Assembly (NCBI GenBank): GCA_943737045.1
Contig: CALSFV010000273.1
Span: forward strand, 299,501 to 363,500
Length of the DNA: 64,000 bases
Direction of reading: 5' to 3'
Source of the DNA: Parapristionchus giblindavisi
Lineage: Eukaryota > Nematoda > Chromadorea > Rhabditida > Diplogasteridae
Both the position numbers and the translations under genes were made by a program. The notes under the pieces were generated by a model. That model did no database searches. It was not told where the DNA came from and worked only from the letters and a program-made list of their open reading frames with translations. This document shows, piece by piece, positions 35,301 to 47,300 of this stretch (position 1 is its first letter; the number at the start of each line of letters is the position of its first letter).

Positions 35301-38300
35301 GGTGAGGTCATCAGTGAGTTCATAGCGGGCATTGATAGGTGGTTTAGTGGTCTCAATGTGAAGGGCCTCGGCTACTTTCCGTCTGACTACATTGGGTTCG
35401 ATGCAGATGACGGTACCAGACAAACGAATGGGTTGAGCATTGTGACAATCAATGGAATGGCGAGCAAATGGCTTGGTTGAATTAGAGGCAGTGAGGGGAT
35501 ATCTACCACTACGGTAATGTTCTACTGCACGTGCATGGAGGGGATGAAACAAGAAAGAAAAAGACCACTATCTATCATCTCGTTGACAAAGTGCACGAAG
35601 CGGAGATTCGCCTGATTTCCTCCTTGGATGCCACGATGAGTATGTTAGTGTTGGACTTGAGTCGTAGTGTTGGTGATAGCCTAAGGAAAGATTGTCGTGT
35701 CCGTCTTTCTGCCAAGCTGTCCGCTCTCGCTCCGGATGCCCGTCAACCGATACCGTCTGCCGCCAAGACCACTACCATTTCTAGAGTATCGGTCTCCAAG
35801 GACGTCAATCTTGATGAGTCCACCCTATCCCTTCTCTCACTCGGCCCATCTTTCGTTCCATCTCGCCCGTTTCCCCGTAATATCGATTTTAAACTATCAC
35901 TTTCCCTTCATTCTCTCTCACAATCCCTTAGATGGAACGCCCTTAACCTGCCCTCAAACCCATCTCCTTACGATCCCATTATATCTCGTTGCAAATTTCC
36001 CAGAATGTTTTCCAAAGCTCCACCCCCTAATCTCCCAAGTGATCTTAAGATTATCAATGCTTCTACTCTCATTCGTGATGTAATTCGTAAGCACTCCGCC
36101 ATCCCTATTGTTCACAATATCACTAGAGATCAAAGATTATGTTTACGTTCACTTCGAGATTCTATTGTTTCTGGTTCACTTCGTGTATCTCGTACCGATA
36201 AGGGCGGAGACTTTGCCATTCTGCCCACCAAACTTGAAATTTCCATTGTTAATGCACACCTTTCCGATGTCTCACTATATGTCCCATCCACTCGTGCCCA
36301 TTTCACTGTTTGTTCCAAATCACTTGCCTCCTCTTTCAATTCCATCGCCACTAGACGGGGTTTCCCCGGCAAACTCATCAATCGCATTACCAATTCCGAA
36401 CCCCGAATCCCTACCCTTTACATACTTTATAAATCTCACAAATTCGATTTCTCCTCTACCACTGACCCATCCGATTTCAAAATCCGTCCAATCATTTCTG
36501 GTTGTGGTGGCCCTTCCGATAGAATTTCATGGTTACTCGCTGATATTCTCACCCCACTTCTCAATTTCGTTCCCTTACACCTTTCCCAATGCTCACAAGT
36601 TTTAACCTCTCTCCATAACATTCCTCCTTCTTCCTCTTATTGTTATGAATCTTTTGATGTCGAGTCCCTTTATACAAATGTAACTAACAGTGAGGCCATT
36701 AGGGCCGTCCTCTCTCTTCTTTCATCTAATCCTATTCATACGTATTCACTTACTCATTCTGATATTTCCCAACTACTCCATGACTGTCTCAATTGTGATT
36801 CTTTCTCCTTTTCAAACGTTGTATATCGCCAGAAGCGAGGTCTCGCAATGGGCAACCGTTTAGCTCCTCTACTTGCCATTGCCTATATGCACAGTATAGA
36901 ATCATCCACTATTCATCATGGCATTATTTGGTGTGGTAGATACATCGACGATTACTTTGTTGTTGCTTCATCTCAAGGTTCTATGGATCAATATTTTTCT
37001 CTTTTGAACACCGCGGGTGCTCCTCTTGTCAAATTGACTCGAGAGAAACCCACAGGTGATTGGCTCCCGTTCCTAAATTTCCAGCTTCGACTGGACAAGG
37101 TTACGGGCAGATTCCATTCCAAATGGTACCGTAAGCCCGCCAATCAAAACATACTGATCCACAGTACCTCTCATCATCCCTCCCATTTGAAGCGCAATAT
37201 TGTTCGTAACACCATTCGTACTTCTATTCAATTGTCATCGTGTGAGTATCAGAAAGAGTCGAGAGAGCTTGCTCTCAATGTCTGCCATTCAAACGGTTAC
37301 GACTCTAGTGTCACATCTAAAAAACTCGGTGTTTCACATTCTCGATCTCGTCTTCCTCTTCCTATCCGTCCCATATTTTCTATTCCTTATATTTCCGATG
37401 CATTCACTAAGGACATCAAGGAAGCTTTGTCAAAAGCTGATCTTGATGTTACTGTTATTGAGTCTATTGGTCCCTCCCTTCTTTCCCTCCTTTCTCGCAA
37501 CCGGTATCTTGACTCGTTTTGTGTCCTCGGTGATCGATGTTGTTTCTGTCCATTCAATCGAGTAGGAATCTGTCAGTCTATAGGAGTTGTTTATCGCTTA
37601 GAATGTTCATTGTGCCCCGATTTCTACATTGGCCATTCAGGCCGACCCCTCCATGCACGTGCAGTAGAACATTACCGTAGTGGTAGATATCCCCTCACTG
37701 CCTCTAATTCAACCAAGCCATTTGCTCGCCATTCCATTGATTGTCACAATGCTCAACCCATTCGTTTGTCTGGTACCGTCATCTGCATCGAACCCAATGT
37801 AGTCAGACGGAAAGTAGCCGAGGCCCTTCACATTGAGACCACTAAACCACCTATCAATGCCCGCTATGAACTCACTGATGACCTCACCCCATTATCTCTT
37901 CTCTCTCTGTCTCTAACATAACACCCACTCTTTCTCTCATCTTTTCACTCCATTGTCATTATTTGCCGCCGTTTGTCACTTTCCGAGTGTATTCTGATTC
38001 TCGTGTTTTCACTCTTGTCTATTCCCAATGTCTGTTATTTGTAGGTAATGTCACTGATGATGGGTTAAAACACCCGAAACGCGTCTGACCGATAAAGCTA
38101 TATGACCCAACTCTTCATAGACTACGGCATAACCAAGAAACAACACTAACATACTATCCAAAACATGAAGATAACACAGTATACCATCTTTAATCGATTA
38201 TGCTTGTGCTGTGTCCTTTGTACGTGGGTTGCTCCCCTTTAAGTAGACCCATTATTTGGTTGTATCCGGAGTAAATAGTTAGTGCCCGAGTCATTGTTTG

Positions 38301-41300
38301 GTCGCTGTTTGCCGGCCTGAAGGTGCGCGAGACCTGACGTCGGATGGTTCTGCAGAGGGTTTTGTCGGTAATGAAAACCACACTTTCTGTTGGTAATTTG
38401 GGTTCTTTTTTTTTGATGAATCATTAAAATGTTTGGCAAATCGATGATGCAACAATATCGTTGCAGGATGCAATCTGCACGCTGTGCGTGAGATGTGTGC
38501 CGGCGGAGCGATTTCCACTCGCAGGTATAGATTATTTAATGAAATAAACACGAAAAAAGGTATTTTCACTAGACATTTATACTGTACTTTTGGAGTGGTT
38601 CCGTGTTCTGAAGTAGTACCGATGCAGCTATTCAAACATTCAGGATATTGGGGATATTGCTATGTGGGCGCATTTGTAAAAAATAACATCAATGTTTTCA
38701 TGTTTCAGGCCAGCCATTCCCTTTGTCGTTCACACTGCCTGTGGGACGACGAGCTCGTACGAGTAGTAAGGGAACCGGAGGAGTGGATGAGAGGAGAGCT
38801 ACGACGAGCTATGAGAGAGCTGCCGATGGTGGAAGGAGTAGTGGTACGGTAGACCTATTGATCGATTACTGTAGGTCAAATAAGCACTTTGGGTTACGGT
38901 AGTATTATTGTATTGTATGATTTGCAACTACGGTGGTTTATGGTTGTCTAGGGGTTGTATCATTGGTTGGTTAATGTATAACAGTCAAGTTACTGTAATG
39001 CTGATAAAATCGATATTACGGTAGCTGTTGAGAAGCGATTACGGTATATCATTGCCTAATTTGCAGATGAGGATCAAGAGGAAGCGGATGATGAGTTGGC
39101 GGAGGAATTGGGAGAGGTAATTAGGGTCAATTGTTTATTAGATTGAGGTGCCGTATCTTGGCGTCTGGAGTAGTGACGAACTACAGTATAGGTCAAAAGT
39201 CATGGGACACTTTTTCATTATTTTATAACTTTTGATCCAGGAAAGCAATCAAGCTCATCTTTTGAGACAATGTGCAGAATTTATCAAGGAATAATACAAT
39301 GATGTGTTGGTGTGATTAAATTAGTTCACTGATGCGTAGTGATGACGCAACCGAAGTACACTTCTTTTGAAAATTCCCATTTCTTTAGTGAAAAGCCCTG
39401 TTCTTCAGGAAAATATGACCTGTGCCAGAAATCAAAGAAGTGCCGTTTATTTATTTATTTATTTATTTATTATAAACCTAACTAGGCTATGCGCTGTTTC
39501 ATCAAATATATATATATGAGAGGAATCGCCAGAGGTTCGACCACCCCCCGGACATAGAAATTTCGACCCCCTGAAAAATTCAGATTAAGTACTTTGAACG
39601 ATACTCTATCGAACTGCGTTGGCCGAATTTGCATATCTGCTCTCATTTTCGAGTAGCGGTAGGTCAAAGATGGCAGGTACGGTATTTTTGGCTCGAGTGT
39701 GTGTCAGAAAAATGATCATAACTCCGTTCAAAATAATGATAGACAATTTTTCAAAAAAGCATCGAAAGAGGAGATCTAGGGCAACATTTCCCAGCTGATG
39801 ATGTCATTTGTCGACCATACGCCGGTGCGGGGCGGTCGGTTTTATGAAAAAGTGACGTAACTTTCCTAATCGGAAAAACTGAACTTTTCTTCTATGCGCG
39901 TTTTGTTGCATCCATATGTGTCTAAAAATGACCCAAGTTTCAGAGGATTTGAGAAATGCAAACAAAAAAAGCGTTGATTTTAGTAACGCGACCTCGGACC
40001 TGTCATAGGAAAGAACGGCTTATTCCTTTATCAAGAAACAGCAAAGGAGCTTAAATGACTCAAAAACATCCGAAAAAGCATTACGAGCTCAAAATACCCA
40101 TATATGACAGTTATTTGAAACACAAAATCACCGAGTTCCGAAAAATTTGAAAAAAAAACCATATTTTGATTTTGCACGTGGAAAAAACGTTTCAGTAATG
40201 TTAATTAATCTTTATAATATTTCTTATAATGTTTTTGAACATTTATGTTTTTGGAAGTGAAGGCCTACCTGCTCTTAGAGCTGAGATATCCGCCACCGAG
40301 ATTACACGCGCGCGCCCCAACTCCGCGCGACTGCTCATCATCCGCTCTCTCACTCCCACACGCTCTTTCGTGAACAGACAGGGAGAGAAAAAAGGAGAAG
40401 TTAAACTAACATCTGGCAACTACACGATATGGAGATGTCAGAAAACTCTGAGCGAACAGAATTGCATTTGAACAACAAAGAACGAGTGTGAGCCCCCCCC
40501 CCCCCCCCAAACCTTCCTCGCTCTCTCTCTCTCTCTCTCTTCAAGGAATGATGAAGTACAATGGCAAAACTAATGTTAGATAAGATACATTTATTAGAGA
40601 AATCAGTTACAATTGAAAACAATTAACATTGAAATAACATATTACAAAGACATCCGTTGTATCATATTACTATATTACTATATTACTACAGTGGTGCACG
40701 TAAGCCTTTTCAACAGGCTCCACGCCGCGTAGCGCCGCACCACGCCCCACCACGCCTGGCGTTTTTCTCGATGAATAAAGAGTTAAAAATTATGTTTATA
40801 GTAGCGATCGCTTACCTGTTTGGGAGGCTAAAATATGCCATAGTAACCAAAATTTTTGGTTGTGTCAGAATAGTTTTCCAAAATTATCAAAATTATCACA
40901 CCATTATAATAATTTGAATTCCCGCTCACGCCGCGCGTTTATCGCGCGTTGCTTTTGCGCGGGAAGATTTAAATTTTCAAAATTACTAAATTACGAATTT
41001 TGGAAAAAATATTCAGACACAACCAAAGATTTTGGTTACTATGGCATATTTTAGCCTCCCAAACAGGTAAGCGATCGCCACTATAAACATAATTTTTAAT
41101 TCTTTATTCATCGAGAAAAACGCCAGGCGTGGTGGGGCGTGGTGCGGCGCTACGCGGCGTGGAGCCTGTTGAAAAGGCTTACGTGCACCACTGTATTACT
41201 ATTTTTTTTGCGTTCGATTCCCGGTCGTTTCACCGCCTCCGCCTCACCAAGGCGCCCGAAAGGGGAATTGGTAGTGACTAGATCATGCGGTAAAGTAGGT

Positions 41301-44300
41301 CCGAAGAAGAGATTAGGCCCTCCGGACTGAATTGGCCTTGAAATATCACTGGCCTAGCAGTGATAACCCGCAGGACTTCGTGTGCTTTGAATAACGGGTT
41401 GTACCTTTACCTTTACCTTTAGTAAATCAATTGATCTCTCACCTTCCCCCCATCCCCATCCTCTTTTAATAATTTTATTCTTTCACCTATTTTTTTTTGC
41501 ACTCGAACACTTTGTACTTGTTGAAACACCCTTGCGATGTACGATAAATAAATAAATAAAATAAGCAAAATCATTCGAGGCGTCGAGGTAAAGAGGAACC
41601 GCTCTAAAAAACACCGAGCGGGTTCGAACCCCGGTTCAATCCAAATCTTTTGCTGATTTTTACAGACACAGAAAACGTGTTCCAGGGTATTTTTTCGTGA
41701 TAAAAATGATGAAACAAGTTGTTTTGAGTCATTCTGAGCTGGAAAACGTTCATTTTATGGCAACACATCTCTTCTCAAAGGGTGAGTTGAGGCGCGCGCG
41801 TGTAATCTCGATGGCGGATATCTCGGCTCTAAGAGCAGGTGCGCCTTCACTTCCAAAAACAAAAATGTTCAAAAACATTATAAGAAGTATTATAAAGATT
41901 AATTAACATTACTGAAACGTTTTTTCCACGTGGAAAAGAAAAATATGTTTTTTTTCAAATTTTTCGGAACTCGGTGATTTTGTGTTTCAAATAACTGTCA
42001 TATATGGGTATTTTGAGCTCGTAATGCTTTTTCGGATGTTTTTGAGTCATTTAAGCTCCTTTGCTGTTTCTTGATAAAGGAATAAGCCGTTCTTTCCTAT
42101 GTCAGGTCCGAGGTCGAGTTACTAAAATCAACGCTTTTTTTGTTTGCATTTCTCAAATCCTCTGAAACTTGGGTCAGTTTTAGATACATATGGATGCAAC
42201 AAAACGCGCATAGAAGAAAAGTTCAGTTTTTCCGATTAGGAAAGTTGCGTCACTTTTTCATAAAACCGACCGCCCCGCACCGGCGCATGGTCGACAAATG
42301 ACGTCATCAACTGGGAAATGTTGCCCAAGATCTCCTCTTTCGATGCTTTTTTGAAAAATTGTCTATCATTATTTTGAACGGAGTTATGATCATTTTTCTG
42401 ACACACACTCGAGCCAAAAATACCGTACCTGCCATCTTTGACCTACCGCTACTCGAAAACGGGAGCAGATATGCAAATTCGGCCAACGCAGTTCGATAGA
42501 GCATCGTTCAAAGTACTTAATCTGAATTTTTCATGGGGTCGAAATTTCTATGTCCGCGGACCCTCCGAAACGGTCGATTTTCTCGCGATTCCTCTCATAT
42601 ATATATATATATATATTTATTCTATTTTCGCGATAAAGAGAGCGCATTGCGTTCATGTAGTTTGTTCAGCGCATATAGAATGTGTGTGGCGCGGAGTCAG
42701 CTGGTTTCTGAGTGAATACGAGATTACTTTTTACATGTTTGTTTTCTTCAGATTCGAAGTGCCCTCGGAGGATCTGCACTACCGAGTGGCCGTCTTCTAC
42801 GATAGCCTGCGGTGCATGACGCAGGTTTGATCTTTGATCTTTGATCTTCTAACCTAGTATTGGTTGATTGTTCTGCTCAGCTTCGCTCAGCGCTCACAGC
42901 GGACATCATCAAGTCGTACGGAAAGGCGAGTGCATTTCTTTATTTATTCAATTGGTCGAAAAGGCCGGTGCAAACTAAGCCTGACCGCGTTTTATGATTT
43001 TTTTGTGTAAACCAGACCGCAATTTTGCAAATGTGCATGATTTTTTCCATCACATAAATATTTTCATAAATATATTTCTGTCAAAGGGAAAGATAGATTG
43101 CATATCAATCGATTCATTGGCATCTCATCTACCGTATTCCGCCATCATCAATCGATTAATCGATATTGCACTTGCAGGTGCTCGAATACGGTCGATCGCA
43201 TCTGTTCCATGCGGTTCCTCGAATGTTGACCATATCGCTGGATGTCACCCAGAAATTGGTAAGATAAAGGACATTTTTTTCTATTTTGAACTTGTTTTAT
43301 TGATTGATTTTTTTTTGTTTTCTTGATTGATTAAATCGATTCAGTCTGTTTTATTGATTGATTCAGTGTCAGGCAGACGTGCTTGGGAGAGTTTACATAG
43401 AGATCTCTTTAACTATTTATTTATTTGTTTATTCATCAGTTAAAACATGAATAATGTAGGGAAAAGCAATAATTATTGATTAGTTCCACTTTGTCAGTCG
43501 GGGCTGTTGATGGCGAAATGGCGGTCCATTGAGTGGTCCGTGTTCCAAAAGTATAATGTATTCTATTATTCTTGCTCCATAAACCTGTATTGTTTCATGC
43601 TGAACATGGCGATAAATATAATATAATAATACAGTGTGACGATATTTCGACGGCGAACAAGACAGGCAAGAAGACTGATGGGGAACTGTTGGCTAGGGAG
43701 GTTTCAGAGGTTCGTGATTATGCTTGAGATTTAATTTAATTTAATTTTTTATCTATCACTATCATGGAAAATCGAATGCAAAATTGAATTCCAAGTCAGA
43801 TTAGAGGCAGGGGTGTCGTTTTTTATACATATTATTCATATATTAATATTATATTAGCACATATAAAACACTATCTGAGAGAATTAAACAACTCGGATAT
43901 TTTTTGGCATCGACGAAAAATAGATTTTTCTGTTTTATGTATGATAATTACAGGTTCACTGGTACTTGGAAATTCCTTCCAATTGAAAATTCGCTTCAGG
44001 AGGTGACCACACTACGATTTGGCGCCTTTTCCTAAAACGTTTCTTTCGTATCCATTCGATTCGGGAGTGGGTGCACTCGACTCCTTGGCTAATTCTAAGA
44101 AACTATTGTCGAGGAGTGTTTTTTGATCAACGGTCAACGAAGGCTGGAAATGGGAATTTTCGAAAAAATTTTTACATTAAATTAATTCTCACTATTTTCC
44201 CATGGGGCAGGAAAACTTTTTATTTGCTTAATACCTTCTAAATATTATATTACACCTTTGGTTTAAAATTCATAATTTTTTTAAAATACGAATTATATGA

Positions 44301-47300
44301 ACTAAACATTTTTATAACGAATTCGTGAATTATGGTGTGCTCCTACAGTAATCCCTAATCAGTTAATTTGGTTTGTTCGCTAGTTTTAATCATATTTTCA
44401 GCGCTTTTTTTACAATGTTAGAGGTATATGATTATTCTGCACCATCGGAGTGCAACTGCACGGTATATCTGGTGATTACATTGCTGATCGTACTTGTACT
44501 GTAAATTTTATTCACTGTCGTATCCGAGCCAGCTTGCGAAGTAGTTCCCATATTCATGCCGTTCCGTACTCTTTATATTCGGTTTTATATACTGATCAGA
44601 GAATTAGAGAGAGCACGTAAATTACAGTACACGTACAGCACAAGTACGATCAGTAATGTAATCACGAGATATACCGTGCAGTTGCACTCCGATGATGCAG
44701 AATAATCATATACCTCTAACATTGTAAAGAAAAGCGCTGAAAATATGCTTAAAACTAGCGAAAAAAACAAATTAACTGATTAGGGATTACTGTAGGAGCA
44801 CACCATAATTCACGAATTCGTTATAAAAATGATTAGTTCATATAATTCGTATTTTTAAAAATTATGAATTTTAAACCAAAGGTGTAATATAATATGTAGA
44901 AGGTATTAAGCAAATAAAAAGTTTTCCTGCCCTATGGGAAAATAGTGAGAATTAATTTAATGTAAAAATTTTTTCGAAAATTCCCATTTCCAGCCTTCGT
45001 TGACCGTTGATCAAAAAACTCTCCTCGACAATAGTTTCTTAGAATTAGCCAAGGAGTCTAGTGCACCCACTCCCGAATCGATTGGATACGAAAGAAACGT
45101 TTTAGGAAAAGGCGCCAAATCGTAGTGTGGTCACCTCCTGAAGCGAATTTTTAATTGGAAGGAATTTCCAAGTACCAGTGAACTACACTTTTGGAGCCTG
45201 TAATTATCATACATAAAACAGAAAAATCTATTTTTCATCGATACCGCACCTATGTCGATTTTCTCAGATAGTGTGTTATATCATGCTCATTAGGGTTGCC
45301 GTTGCGTAGGCGTAGTCGAATTTACCGCGCCCTCTTCCCATCTCTTGCCCCTCTCTCGGCATTTCCCGCACGAGAGATTAGAGACAGCCGGAGGGTGCGT
45401 AGTCCCCGCACCTTTGCGGGGACTACGCACTCTTTCTCGCCTCTCCCTGACCCTATCCCTACTCTCTCTTCGCTCCACCCGGCTCGCCCCCATTGAGGCA
45501 CGTTTGAAGACATATCCAACTCCATTCTCATCTGAGAGCTTAGCAGTCAACAGCAAAGTTGTAGCTCACATTCTTTTTTGGAAGAGTCGATACGATCAAA
45601 ACAAACGAAATAACATTCGTTCTACGGTTTTAGATGGAAATCAAAACAATTACCGTTCAAATAAGTGTTGGTGTCTACATTTGAATTTCTATCAATGATC
45701 ATAGGAATCAGATTTCCCCCCTGAATATTTATTATGTTGAGTTCCTGTCATTCCATCTACTTTTCATTTCAATGATTCAATGTCTCGAGAGGGACATTGT
45801 TAGCCTCTCATGGTCCGCTCTTCCACTCTCGTCGCTCTGCTGGTTGTGAGATTATTTATGACAGATCAATTAAAATTCGCATACCATAAATATACGATGT
45901 TTCGGTGTCCGAGACTGTTACATTGTTTTCATTTATCACGGTCTTGATGCAGTACTTATTATTTAAATGTGTTTTAGTGTGGATTTGTTTGCCCAATGCA
46001 CTTATGTATAATAATACAAAATGAAAAAAACTGCTAGCGCAGCGAAGCGAAATTGGTATACTGTAACGTACTGTAGAATGTTTCTGATTCCTGGAAATCT
46101 GATTCCTATGATCATTGATAGAAATTCAAATGTAGACACCAACACTTATTTGAACGATAATTGTTTAGATTTCCATCTGAAACCGTAGAACGAATGTAAT
46201 TTCGTTTGTTTTAATCGTATCGACTCTTCCAAAAAAGAATCAGAACCGGATCGATGTGAGCTACAACTTTGCTGTTGACTGCTAAGCTCTCAGATGAGAA
46301 GGGAGTTGGATATGTCTTCAAACGTGCCTCAATGGGGGCGAGCCGGGTGGAGCGGAGAGAGAGTAGGGATGGGGTCATGGAGAGGCGAGAAAGAGTGCGT
46401 AGTCCCCGCAAAGGTGCGGGGACTACGCACTCTCTCGCAGTGATAGGCCAAACTACGAATTTAGGAAGGGAGAGTGTGTCTCTCACGGGCAATTGCTAGA
46501 GAGAAGGGAAGGGATGGTAATTGGGTGCGTAGAATTCGCCCCCGTTCCTGCAACCCTAATGCTCATTATTTTCTTATTGCTACTCGAGTTCCGATATTGG
46601 TAGCATGAAACACGAATGCACCGGGAGAGTGGTAATGGCTGGCGCAGCTTTGATTTTCTCATCTCTTTTTTTCTTCATTTTTGTCAATTCTTTGCGAGTC
46701 TTGAACAAATACAATGTCAATTAATGAGAGAGACAGAAGACGAAATTGTTCATGACTGTGAATAAAGGTAAAAAGGAAATGATAAAGATACTATAAGCAA
46801 AACAAACGCGGTCCGATGTTTCGGCCCTCGGTTCTAATGGATGAAATAAGTGCATATGATCTCTGATCTCTAATCTTTGATCTCTTTCAGCACATTCTCT
46901 CCAAACTCTTCGCTCGCTTTCCCCATCAGTGTCTATACTTGTACACAGGCGATCGCTGTGTACAGGGAGAACACAAAGGATGGCAATCTCAGCGAACGAC
47001 AGAATAGGGGAGAGAGAGAGGATTACGGTAGTTGGAGGTTACTGTATAGGCCATTGATTACGGTAGATCGGTGGTACTATATGGGATATTGATTACGGTA
47101 CATAGAGGGTACTATATGGGATATTGATCACGGTGCATAGATGGTACTATATGGGATATCGATTACGGTGCATAGATGGTACTATATGGGATATCGATTT
47201 TTGCAGGTCCGTTGGGAGGATCACAGTCCTCGTCGTGATTCATGGGTGCTCATCGAGTTCTTCGGAGTGGACCATGATGATATCCTCAACGCGTACTATA

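Larger units (their letters stand above)
32133..38200. mobile_element. Composite Penelope-like element insertion, 12-bp target duplication
   Basis: TGCTTGTGCTGT occurs at 32121-32132 and again at 38201-38212, exactly outside the element. Inside, in order: a full unit on the minus strand (about 32133-35035); a minus-strand fragment with the 3' end of a second unit in tandem (about 35036-35543); a plus-strand copy lacking its 5' end (35543-about 38150); and the first 50 bases of a further plus-strand unit (38151-38200). Unit joins read CAACACTAACAT|ACTATCCAAAAC, so one unit's 3' end runs straight into the next unit's 5' end. The head-to-head junction at 35543 has one shared base. Tandem partial units and inverted copies are known for Penelope elements. 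The two arms look identical where they overlap, which implies one recent event. It lies in gene C intron 2. Confidence 0.92.
39516..42598. mobile_element. Foldback element FB-D, about 3.1 kb
   Basis: ATGAGAGGAATCGC on the left and GCGATTCCTCTCAT on the right open two arms of about 800 bases (39516-40345 and 41785-42598) that are largely complementary. It lies in an AT dinucleotide run on both sides, so the target duplication cannot be read. The loop (40346-41784) holds a poly-C/CT tract, another foldback element and a retroposon tail. No transposase is seen. Confidence 0.8.

Noticed and set aside
44585..44770. A small membrane protein frame
   Set aside because: It lies inside the arm of foldback FB-A, and related frames occur in the other copy only as repeats.
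46800..46850. Hammerhead-like GTTTCGGCCCTCGG block
   Set aside because: Only the GAAA side and part of a stem are recognisable; no CTGANGA partner in the right place.
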